46,161 nucleotides of DNA, from positions 1 to 46,161 of the forward strand of contig NZ_CALXEG010000024.1 in assembly GCF_944387275.1 (NCBI RefSeq), written 5' to 3'. The notes below the pieces were generated by a model, which saw only the letters and a list, made by a program, of their open reading frames with translations, was not told where the DNA came from and did not search any database. Shown here in pieces: positions 9,204 to 16,189 of this stretch (the stretch's first letter is position 1; each line of letters begins with the position of its first letter). The DNA comes from an uncultured Pseudoflavonifractor sp. GTDB taxonomy: Bacteria; Bacillota; Clostridia; Oscillospirales; Oscillospiraceae. Both the position numbers and the translations under genes were made by a program.

Positions 9204-9674
9204 ATGAAGACAATCGCTACCCTGCTTGATGAACGGCTGGTGGTGCTGGACGCCGATGTGGAAACCGCAGAGGACTGCATCCGTCTGATGGCCGGCCTGT
9301 TTGAGAAGTACGGCTATGTAAAGCCGGGCTACGGCGACGCCGTGGCGGAACGAGAGAAGGGGTTTCCCACCGGCCTGCCCGGAAAGGGCATCAACCTGGC
9401 CATACCCCACACCAACAACGCCCTGGTGAACAAACCCGCGGTGGGCGTGATTATCCCCCGGAAACCGGTGGAGTTCGCCATGATGGGGCAGAAGGACACC
9501 AAGCTGTCCTGCGAGGTGGTCCTGCCTCTGGTGGTGCAGGATTCCAAGCGTCAGGTCGCCATGCTGAAGAAGATGATGAAGATCATCCAGGACGGAGACC
9601 TGCTCCGGCGGCTGAGGGATTCCAGGGACAAGGCGGAGATCCTCGACGCGCTGTCCGTGCTCAACGAAGAGTAA
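9204..9674 (+). CDS. PTS galactitol-type IIA component
   Basis: Cytoplasmic phosphocarrier that receives phosphate from HPr and passes it to the IIB protein encoded next. It is 156 residues long and of the mannitol/fructose-type IIA fold; the phosphorylated histidine is His69 in INLAIPHTNN. This is the pattern of GatA-type proteins. The ATG at 9204 has GGGAG directly against it with no spacer, which is poor for initiation. A nine-codon reading frame (GTG 9178 to TGA 9207) with a good GGAGG ends on ATGA at this start, so translation may be coupled to that leader. The genes for IIB and IIC follow in order, so this is the first protein of the transporter. The substrate is not certain. Confidence 0.9.
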   Translation: MKTIATLLDERLVVLDADVETAEDCIRLMAGLFEKYGYVKPGYGDAVAEREKGFPTGLPGKGINLAIPHTNNALVNKPAVGVIIPRKPVEFAMMGQKDTKLSCEVVLPLVVQDSKRQVAMLKKMMKIIQDGDLLRRLRDSRDKAEILDALSVLNEE

Positions 9675-9701
9675 GCAAAATCTGAAAGGAGCGAACCATA
9701 A

Positions 9702-10001
9702 ATGAGACCTGTCAAGATTCTGTCCGTGTGCGGTTCCGGGACCGTGAGTTCCGCCATGCTCTCCTCCAAGCTGGAGGACGTGCTCAGCGAGAAGGGCTAC
9801 GCCATGGAGGCCACCGAGGTGGCGCCCGGCGGCGTGGCGCTGGCGGTGCAGAGCGGAGGCTATGACCTCATCGCCTACACCAGCCCCGTGGAGGACATCT
9901 ACGGCATCCCCGTCCTCAACGCCACCGGCTTCCTGGTGGGCATCAACGAGGAGGAGTTCGTGGAAGAACTCATGGACGTGATCGGAAAGCTGGACCTGTA
10001 A
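9702..10001 (+). CDS. PTS galactitol-type IIB component
   Basis: Small 99-residue cytoplasmic protein that carries phosphate on a cysteine and donates it to the sugar entering through IIC. The active cysteine is Cys10 in VCGSGTVSSAM, the phosphate-binding loop of the lactose/galactitol IIB family. GAAAGGAG lies about nine bases before the ATG. It is 27 bases after the IIA gene and 62 before IIC. The length and loop agree with GatB-type proteins, but members of this family also serve arabitol and other pentitols, so I do not name the sugar. Confidence 0.9.
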   Translation: MRPVKILSVCGSGTVSSAMLSSKLEDVLSEKGYAMEATEVAPGGVALAVQSGGYDLIAYTSPVEDIYGIPVLNATGFLVGINEEEFVEELMDVIGKLDL

Positions 10002-10063
10002 GGACGGCTGCCCCTGAATCCAAAAGACAGACCCAAAATTAAAACAGAAAGGGAGCGGGAATT

Positions 10064-11494
10064 GTGTTTTTCGACTGGCTGAAGAGCTTTTTTGACACCT
10101 TTGGCAACTATATCACCGTGCCCATCATCATCTTTGTCATCTGCCTGATCTTCGGCACGCCCCTCAAGAAGTCCTTTGCCTCCGCCGTGCTGGTGGGCGT
10201 CGGCCTGAAGGGCATGGCCTTTGTCACCGACGCCTTCGGCGCCATTCTCTCCCCCCTGGTGCAGCAGATCGTGGAGAGCACGGGGCTCAACCTGCCCGCG
10301 CTGGATATCGGCTGGCAGGCCGTGGCCAGCGTGGCCTACTCCACCCAGATCGGCATGGCCTTCATCGGCGTGGGCCTCATCTTCCAGATCGTCCTCTGGC
10401 TGGTGAAGGTGACCGATATCTTCATGCCCTCCGACCTGTGGAACAACTACTCCATCATTGTCTGGGGCTCCATGCTCTATCAGCTCTCCCAGAACCTGGT
10501 GATGGCCTTTGTGCTGATGCTGTTCATCAACCTGGTGACCCTCCTCATCGCCGAGGTGATGCAGAAGCGCTGGTCCACCTACTACCACTATCCCAACTGC
10601 GCCATGACCGCGCCCCACCACATGGGCGACGCGCCCATGTACCTGGTCCTCAACATCCTGCTGGGCAAGCTGGGCCTGGACAAGGTCCGCGTGGACCCTG
10701 AGGCCATCAAGAAGAAGATCGGCTTCCTGGGCGAGCCCATGTACATCGGCCTCATCGTCGGCATCATCCTGGGCGTGGTGGGCAACATCACCCGCCTGAA
10801 CACCATGGCCGCCTGGGGCCAGGTGGCCAACGTCACCGTGACCTGCGCCGCTGTCATGGCCATCTTCCCCAAGATCGCCGGCCTCTTCGCCTCCGGCTTC
10901 ACCGCCCTCACCGACTACTCCCGCAAGAAGCTGAAGAAGAGCAAGTACGGCCAGAACCGTGAGTTCATCATCGCCGTCAACGACGCCCTGGGCTACGGCG
11001 AGGCCGCCACCCTGACCACCGGCCTGCTGGTGATCCCCTTCGCCGTCCTCATGGCCTTCATCCTGCCCGGTAACGTGGTGGTGCCCGTCATGGTGCTGCC
11101 CTCCCTGCCCTACATGGTTGAGGTGCCCGTCAGCCTCTCCAACGGCAACATCCTCAAGTCCTGGATCATGGCCTGCATCGTGTTCTGCGCCAAGCTGGCC
11201 ATGGCCTCCTACTGGGCCGCCACCTTCACCGAGGTGGCCGCGGGCGCCGGCTTCGAGGCCGCCATCACCGCCCTGGCCGGCGGCACCCTGATCATCGGCT
11301 TCATCATGTCCAACTGCACCGCCGGCGTGATCACCATGGCCTTCCTGACCATGAATCCCATCGTCATCGCCGCCGTGGTGGCTGTCTACGTGGTGCTGTT
11401 CGTCCTCTTCAAGAAGAACAAGGTCCGCGTTCAGGATTACCTGGAGCGCTGCGCCCTGGGCACCAAGAAGGATACGCCCACCGCAGCCGCATAA
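10064..11494 (+). CDS. PTS galactitol-type IIC permease
   Basis: Membrane channel component of the PTS that carries the polyol across while it is phosphorylated by IIB. The 476-residue protein is almost entirely hydrophobic, with about ten membrane segments, beginning ITVPIIIFVICLIFG near residue 16. The loop with YHYPNCAMTAPHHMGD is characteristic of the GatC/SgaT-like family and probably lies near the substrate site. The start is GTG 10064 with AAAGGGAG about eight bases upstream. It ends with short basic and Lys-rich residues in the cytoplasm. The gene sits between IIB and a dehydrogenase, in the same direction with short gaps, as part of one catabolic operon. Confidence 0.92.
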   Translation: MFFDWLKSFFDTFGNYITVPIIIFVICLIFGTPLKKSFASAVLVGVGLKGMAFVTDAFGAILSPLVQQIVESTGLNLPALDIGWQAVASVAYSTQIGMAFIGVGLIFQIVLWLVKVTDIFMPSDLWNNYSIIVWGSMLYQLSQNLVMAFVLMLFINLVTLLIAEVMQKRWSTYYHYPNCAMTAPHHMGDAPMYLVLNILLGKLGLDKVRVDPEAIKKKIGFLGEPMYIGLIVGIILGVVGNITRLNTMAAWGQVANVTVTCAAVMAIFPKIAGLFASGFTALTDYSRKKLKKSKYGQNREFIIAVNDALGYGEAATLTTGLLVIPFAVLMAFILPGNVVVPVMVLPSLPYMVEVPVSLSNGNILKSWIMACIVFCAKLAMASYWAATFTEVAAGAGFEAAITALAGGTLIIGFIMSNCTAGVITMAFLTMNPIVIAAVVAVYVVLFVLFKKNKVRVQDYLERCALGTKKDTPTAAA

Positions 11495-11581
11495 CGAAGC
11501 ACAACGCCGGGAGGCATCCGTTTCGCTGTCCAGCGGCGAAGCGGATGCCTCCTTCAAAAAGCCCGAATGGAGGAAACTGCT

Positions 11582-12637
11582 TTGAAAATCTTGGTTATTG
11601 GAGACATCGTCGTCCCCTGCGAGCTGCTGGTGGAGGCCGCTCACACCATTGCCGGGGACAGAGAGCACACGGTCAAGGCGGTGGAGTGGCCCTGTGAGAG
11701 CCGCCAGGAATTCCAGCACCGCACCCTGAACCTGGAGAAGAACGGCCCCACCGCCGAGAAGGTGCCCGACGAGGCCTATCAGGAGATCGCCGACGCGGAT
11801 ATCCTGCTCACCCACTTCTGCCCGGTGCCCGCCGACCTGATCGCCGCGGGCAAGAAGCTGTCCCTGATCGGCACCTGCCGGGGCGGCATAGAGCACGTGG
11901 ACGTGGCCGCCGCCACGGAGCGGAACATCCCGGTGGTCCACTGCATCCGCAACGCCGAGTGCACCAGCGACTTTGCCATCGGCCTCATGTTCGCTGAGAC
12001 CCGGAACATCGCCCGGGCCCACGCGGCCATCAAGCAGGGCAACTGGCGCAAGGACTATGTCAACAGCGGCTACACCACCTCCATGTGCGAGATGACCCTG
12101 GGCGTGGTCGGCCTGGGCCACATCGGCAAGCTGGTGGCCAAAAAGGGCGCCGGCATCGGCATGAAGGAGGTCATCGCCTACGATCCCTTTGTCAGGCAGG
12201 AGAGCCTGGACGCCATCGGCCTGCCCGTCACCCTGGTGTCCCAGGAGGAGCTGTTCCGCACGGCGGACGTCATCTCCCTCCACCTGCGCCTCACCCCCGA
12301 GACCAAGAACAGCATCGGCCGGGAGCAGCTGGGCTGGATGAAGCCCACCGCCTACCTGATCAACACCTCCCGGGCCGGCGTACTGGACAAGGACGCCCTG
12401 GTGGAGGCCCTGCAGAACAAGACCATCGGCGGCGCGGCCCTGGACGTGTTCTGGGACGAGCCCGTCCCCGCCGGCGACCCCCTGCTGGAGCTGGACAACC
12501 TGACCATGACGCCCCATACCGCGGGCAACGTGGTGGACGCCCTGCCCAAGTCCCCGCTGCTCCTGGCCCGGGTGATCCTGGACTACTGGGCCACCGGCAA
12601 GAGCGACATGGTGGTCAATCTGAGGAATTTGAAGTAA
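11582..12637 (+). CDS. D-isomer-specific 2-hydroxyacid dehydrogenase
   Basis: NAD(P)-dependent oxidoreductase of the phosphoglycerate/formate dehydrogenase superfamily, 351 residues. The Rossmann loop is GLGHIG (177-182) and the catalytic triad is Arg264 (NTSRAGVLD), Glu293 (FWDEP) and His312 (MTPHTAG). I take TTG 11582 as the start: GGAGGAAA (11569-11576) is at the right distance, while ATG 11567 overlaps that ribosome site and has none of its own. Lying between the PTS permease and a class II aldolase, it probably handles a hydroxy- or keto-acid arising from the substrate, or reduces a glyoxylate- or hydroxypyruvate-like product. This use is inference; the family assignment is firm. Confidence 0.9.
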   Translation: MKILVIGDIVVPCELLVEAAHTIAGDREHTVKAVEWPCESRQEFQHRTLNLEKNGPTAEKVPDEAYQEIADADILLTHFCPVPADLIAAGKKLSLIGTCRGGIEHVDVAAATERNIPVVHCIRNAECTSDFAIGLMFAETRNIARAHAAIKQGNWRKDYVNSGYTTSMCEMTLGVVGLGHIGKLVAKKGAGIGMKEVIAYDPFVRQESLDAIGLPVTLVSQEELFRTADVISLHLRLTPETKNSIGREQLGWMKPTAYLINTSRAGVLDKDALVEALQNKTIGGAALDVFWDEPVPAGDPLLELDNLTMTPHTAGNVVDALPKSPLLLARVILDYWATGKSDMVVNLRNLK

Positions 12638-12678
12638 GATATAGGCACCGCCCAAATCACGAAAAGGAGTAATGCGCC

Positions 12679-13359
12679 ATGCTGATGGAAAAGGAACGCA
12701 ACGATATTGTGGAGTTCGGCAAGCAGATGAGCAGCCAGGGCCTGTCCAAGGGCACCAGCGGCAACCTGTCCTGCTACGACCCTGAGACCGGCTATATGGC
12801 CATCGGCCCCTCCAGCCTGGGTTATTTTGACACCACCCCCGAGGACATCGTCATCATGGACCTGGAGGGCAACATCATCGAGGGCAAGCGCAAGCCCTCC
12901 AGCGAGCACAACCTCCACGCCACCGTCTACAAGCACCACCCCGAGGCCCGGGCCGTGGTCCACACCCACTCCACCTACTGCACCACCTTCGCCTGCCTCC
13001 GCCAGCCCCTGAAGGCCGTCCACTATGTCATCTCCGGCGCCGGTGTGGACGAGGTGCCCTGCGCCGAGTACGCCACCTTCGGCACCCCCGAGCTGGCCGA
13101 GAACGTGGGCAAGGCCATGGGGGAGAGCAAGGCTCTCCTGCTGGCCAACCACGGCCTGGTGACCTGCGGCCTGAGCATGGCCAAGGCCTTCTCCCTGGCG
13201 GTGAACATGGAGTTTGTGGCCGAGATGCAGTGGCGCTGCATGGCAGTGGGCGCCCCCGTCGTCCTCACCGGCGAGGAGATGGCCGCCGTCCGGGTGCGGA
13301 TGCAGAGCTACGGCCAGGCCAAGAAGCCCGGCGAGCCCAAGGATACGGTGGGCTACTGA
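12679..13359 (+). CDS. Class II aldolase (L-fuculose-phosphate aldolase family)
   Basis: Zinc-dependent aldolase expected to split a ketose phosphate into dihydroxyacetone phosphate and an aldehyde. The 226 residues are normal for the FucA/AraD family. Catalytic Glu76 is in SSEHNLH, and the zinc ligands are His95 and His97 (VVHTHST) and His158 (ANHGL). AAAGGAG is nine bases before ATG 12679. With the PTS before it and two alcohol dehydrogenases after it, the likely steps are alditol phosphate to ketose phosphate, then cleavage here. The substrate (five- or six-carbon, stereochemistry) cannot be read from the sequence. Ribulose-phosphate epimerase activity, as in AraD, is possible but less fitting. 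Confidence 0.92.
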   Translation: MLMEKERNDIVEFGKQMSSQGLSKGTSGNLSCYDPETGYMAIGPSSLGYFDTTPEDIVIMDLEGNIIEGKRKPSSEHNLHATVYKHHPEARAVVHTHSTYCTTFACLRQPLKAVHYVISGAGVDEVPCAEYATFGTPELAENVGKAMGESKALLLANHGLVTCGLSMAKAFSLAVNMEFVAEMQWRCMAVGAPVVLTGEEMAAVRVRMQSYGQAKKPGEPKDTVGY

Positions 13360-13388
13360 GCGCGTAACAGGGCGTGAGCCCATCCGGT

Positions 13389-13416
13389 GTCCGCAGGCGG
13401 GTTTCCGCCTGCGGAC
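13389..13416 (+). other. Intra-operon hairpin
   Basis: A perfect 12-base stem GTCCGCAGGCGG / CCGCCTGCGGAC with a GTTT loop stands between the aldolase and zinc dehydrogenase genes. No T run follows, so it is more likely an mRNA stability or processing structure than a terminator. Confidence 0.7.
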
Positions 13417-13440
13417 ATACTTAATCAGGGAGGCTGACAG

Positions 13441-14478
13441 ATGAACGGAACCATGAAGCAGGCCATGCTGTTCGGCGTGGAGGACATCCGCATAATAGAG
13501 CAGCCCATTCCCGATCCCGGCCCGGGGGAGGTGCTGGTAAAAAACAGGATCTCCACCACCTGCGGTACGGATGTGAAAAATTTCAGGCGGGGCTACCCGC
13601 TCCTCAAGCCGCCCCACCCCTATGGACATGAGTTCTCCGGCGTGGTGGCCGCCGTGGGCGCGGGCGTGGAGCACGTGAAGGAGGGGGACCGGGTGGCCTG
13701 CCACAACACCGCCCCCTGCGGCCGCTGCTACTACTGCAAGCACGGCCAGCCCTTCATGTGCGAGACACTGACCTACTGCCGGGGGACCTACGCGGAGTAT
13801 GTCAAGGTCCCGGCGCCCATTGTGGCACAGAACATGTTCGTCATTCCGGACAGCCTCTCCCACAAGGCGGCCTCCCTGATGGAGCCCTTCTCCTGCGCGG
13901 TCTACGGCATTGAGAACTGCCCCATTGCCCTGGGCGACTTTGTGGTGGTCAACGGCGCGGGACCCATCGGCCTGATGTTCGCCCGGCTGGCGGTGCTCCG
14001 GGGCGCCAAAGTGCTGGTGACCGACATGGTGCCCAGCCGCCTGGAGACGGCCCGCCGTCTGGGCGTGTGGAAGGCGCTGGATCTCACCGGCGTGGAGGAC
14101 ACGGTGGCCGCCGTCCGGGCGCTCACCGACCGGGAGCGGGGCGCCGACGTGGTCATTGAGGCCACCGGGCTCATTCAGGTCTGGGAGACCAGCGTGAAGA
14201 TGGCCCGGAAGGGGGGCTTTGTGCTCCTCTTCGGCGGCACAAAGGCGGGCAGCGTGCTCCACGTGGACGCCACCCTGCTCCACTACTCCCAGCTCACCGT
14301 CAAGGGCGTGTACCACACCACCCCCGCCCATGTGGCGGCGGCGCTGGAGCTGCTGAAGCTGGGGGTCATCTCGGCGGAGGATTTTATTCAGAACGAGTAT
14401 CCCCTGGACCAGCTGGAGGCCGCCATCCGGGAGCACGCCTCCGGCGCGGTCATCAAAAACTGTATTGTCTACGATTAA
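13441..14478 (+). CDS. Zinc-dependent alcohol/polyol dehydrogenase (MDR family)
   Basis: Medium-chain dehydrogenase of the sorbitol / galactitol-1-phosphate / threonine dehydrogenase group, 345 residues. Catalytic zinc ligands are Cys41, His63 (GHEF) and Glu148; the structural zinc is held by Cys93, Cys96, Cys99 and Cys107 (CGRCYYC...C). The NAD loop is NGAGPIG (171-177). It most likely oxidises the alditol phosphate made by the PTS to the ketose phosphate that the upstream aldolase cleaves. GGGAGG precedes the ATG by about eight bases. The gap before it contains a strong hairpin. L-threonine dehydrogenase activity is the main alternative by sequence alone, but the operon does not support it. 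Confidence 0.92.
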   Translation: MNGTMKQAMLFGVEDIRIIEQPIPDPGPGEVLVKNRISTTCGTDVKNFRRGYPLLKPPHPYGHEFSGVVAAVGAGVEHVKEGDRVACHNTAPCGRCYYCKHGQPFMCETLTYCRGTYAEYVKVPAPIVAQNMFVIPDSLSHKAASLMEPFSCAVYGIENCPIALGDFVVVNGAGPIGLMFARLAVLRGAKVLVTDMVPSRLETARRLGVWKALDLTGVEDTVAAVRALTDRERGADVVIEATGLIQVWETSVKMARKGGFVLLFGGTKAGSVLHVDATLLHYSQLTVKGVYHTTPAHVAAALELLKLGVISAEDFIQNEYPLDQLEAAIREHASGAVIKNCIVYD

Positions 14479-14493
14479 GAAGGAGGCATTCCC

Positions 14494-15657
14494 ATGTATG
14501 GTATCAAGCTGGGCTGCGGGCATATGTACTGCGGCCAGGATGCGGTCAAGGCCCTGGCGGAGCTGACTGGGGAGCGGAAGCGGGCCTATATCGTCATGAG
14601 CGGCACCATCCAGCAGGAGCTGGGCCAGCTGAAGATGGTCACCGATGTGCTGGAGGGGGCGGGCTTCACCTGCCGGTCCTACACGGACGTGGAGCCGGAG
14701 CCCAGCTTCCAGACGGTGCTGAAGGGCGCGGCGGACATGGCCGAGTTTGCGCCCGACTGGGTCATCGGCTTTGGCGGCGGCTCCGCCATGGACGCGGCCA
14801 AGGCCATGTGGGTGTTCTACGAGAACCCGGAGTACAAGGAGCTGGAGGACGTCATGCCCCCCAACGAGATCAAGAACCTCCGGGTCAAGGCCAATCTGTG
14901 CTGCATCCCCACCTCGGCGGGCACCGGCAGCGAGGCCACCCGGGCGGCCCTCATCAAGGACACGGTGAAGAAGAAAAAATACTCCATCCGCTGCATGAAG
15001 GGCCGCCTGGTGCCCGACGTGGCGGTGCTGGACCCCATCTTCACCACCACCATGCCCAAGGGCCTGACGGCCTCCTCCGGCATGGACGCCCTGACCCACG
15101 CCATCGAGTCCTATGTGACCCCCCAGGCCAACCCCTACTCCGACGCCATGGCCATGGCCTCCTTCCGGTACGGCTATGAGAACCTGGCCGAGTGCTATGA
15201 GCACGGGGACAATCTGGAGGCCCGGGCCAACATGCTGGCCGCCTCCTGCATGGGCGGCATCGCCTTCTCCAACTGCGCCCTGGGCATCGTCCACTCCATC
15301 GCCCACACCTTCGGTGCCGAGTACGGCGTGCCCCACGGGCTGGCCAACGCCATCGTCCTGCCCTACGGCCTCCGCTTCAACATGGAGGACCCCAAGACCG
15401 CCAAGCGCTACGGAGAGCTGGCCGCCCTGGTGGGGGAGACCGACCTGCTGGAGGCGGTGATGAAGCTGCGCCGCAGGATCAACGTCCCCGAGACCATGCG
15501 CGAGGTGGTGAAGGACGAGGCGGACGTGATGGCCAAGCTGGACGCCCTGGTGGACAAGGCCTTTGCGGACGTGTGCACGCCCTTTACGCCCCGGATGCCC
15601 AGCCGGGAGGAGATGCGCAGCCTGATCCTGGAGGTCTACTACGGCGAGCGCCGGTAA
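14494..15657 (+). CDS. Iron-containing alcohol dehydrogenase
   Basis: Group III alcohol dehydrogenase (387 residues) that interconverts aldehydes and alcohols with NAD(P)H. The cofactor motif is GGGSAMD (94-100), and the iron ligands are Asp198, His202 (GMDALTHAIES), His267 (GIVHSIAH) and His281 (VPHG). In operons with class II aldolases such enzymes, for example FucO, reduce lactaldehyde or glycolaldehyde, which gives NAD back and removes a toxic product. That role is inferred here. AAGGAGG is at a normal distance from ATG 14494, 15 bases after the zinc dehydrogenase. It is the last gene of the operon and is followed by a strong bidirectional terminator. Confidence 0.93.
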   Translation: MYGIKLGCGHMYCGQDAVKALAELTGERKRAYIVMSGTIQQELGQLKMVTDVLEGAGFTCRSYTDVEPEPSFQTVLKGAADMAEFAPDWVIGFGGGSAMDAAKAMWVFYENPEYKELEDVMPPNEIKNLRVKANLCCIPTSAGTGSEATRAALIKDTVKKKKYSIRCMKGRLVPDVAVLDPIFTTTMPKGLTASSGMDALTHAIESYVTPQANPYSDAMAMASFRYGYENLAECYEHGDNLEARANMLAASCMGGIAFSNCALGIVHSIAHTFGAEYGVPHGLANAIVLPYGLRFNMEDPKTAKRYGELAALVGETDLLEAVMKLRRRINVPETMREVVKDEADVMAKLDALVDKAFADVCTPFTPRMPSREEMRSLILEVYYGERR

Positions 15658-15667
15658 GCGATCCCAT

Positions 15668-15713
15668 AAAAAAACGGAGAAGCACAGGTTTTCCTGTGCT
15701 TCTCCGTTTTTTT
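15668..15713. terminator. Bidirectional terminator between the alditol operon and the DUF378 gene
   Basis: A stem built of seven A plus CGGAGAAGCACAGG pairs with CCTGTGCTTCTCCG plus seven T, with a TTTT loop. The T run works in both directions and serves the converging genes on each side. Confidence 0.95.
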
Positions 15714-15924
15714 AAGCCTTGTCGCCGTCAGAGTCCCGGTCCCGGAACAGGAGGGAGATACACCACACGGCAGCCAGGCCAATCAGGGTGTAGATCACCC
15801 GGGAGATGACGCTGTCGGAGCCGCCGAAGGCGAAAGCCACCAGGTCGAATCCGAAAATGCCGATGCTGCCCCAGTTGAGCCCGCCGACAATGGCCAGGAT
15901 CAGGGCGATTTTATCCACAAACAT
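15712..15924 (-). CDS. DUF378 family small membrane protein
   Basis: A 70-residue protein with two membrane segments: MFVDKIALILAIVGGLNWGS and, after the GIFGFDLVAF turn, a second segment VIYTLIGLAAVWCISLLF. The tail is charged (RDRDSDGDKA). The motif LNWG(S) followed by FDLVA is the hallmark of the DUF378 family, whose function is unknown. GAGGAGGT lies about nine bases before the start on the minus strand. It stands alone, converging on the alditol operon and divergent from the phosphatase gene. Confidence 0.9.
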   Translation of the reverse strand: MFVDKIALILAIVGGLNWGSIGIFGFDLVAFAFGGSDSVISRVIYTLIGLAAVWCISLLFRDRDSDGDKA

Positions 15925-15981
15925 TGCGAAGAGACCTCCTCAGATTGGATTCCGCGGATAGCTTCTCCCGGAAAAGGGAGG

Positions 15982-15987
15982 ATTATA
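15982..15987 (-). promoter_or_regulatory. Possible -10 box for the DUF378 gene
   Basis: A perfect TATAAT on the minus strand lies about 58 bases before the start codon. The -35 position is poor (AGTGTT), so the call rests on the -10 and its place. Confidence 0.4.
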
Positions 15988-16066
15988 CGCCGCCGCGGCA
16001 AAAAAACACTGCTGAGGCAAAATGCCGGAGACTCCAAAAAGAATTTTATTTTCCAAAATAATATAA

Positions 16067-16094
16067 AGTAAAATCCGGGTAAATATCCTGGAAA
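16067..16094 (-). promoter_or_regulatory. Possible Pho box before the phosphatase
   Basis: On the minus strand the units TTTCCA, TTTACC and TTTACT follow at an exact 11-base period (16089-16094, 16078-16083, 16067-16072). PhoP boxes in Firmicutes are TT(A/T/C)ACA direct repeats with 11-base spacing. The site ends 17 bases before the -35 box of a phosphatase gene. The sequence match is partial. Confidence 0.35.
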
Positions 16095-16110
16095 AGCTTT
16101 GAAAGATGCA

Positions 16111-16139
16111 TTGAAAAAGGAAAAACACAGTGCTATATT
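16111..16139 (+). promoter_or_regulatory. Sigma-A promoter of the secreted phosphatase gene
   Basis: TTGAAA (16111-16116) and TATATT (16134-16139) are 17 bases apart, with TGC extending the -10. Confidence 0.8.
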
Positions 16140-16189
16140 GTCACTAGTTCCATCAGACCAAAACCAAACCGCAAAGGAAGTTGGATGAA

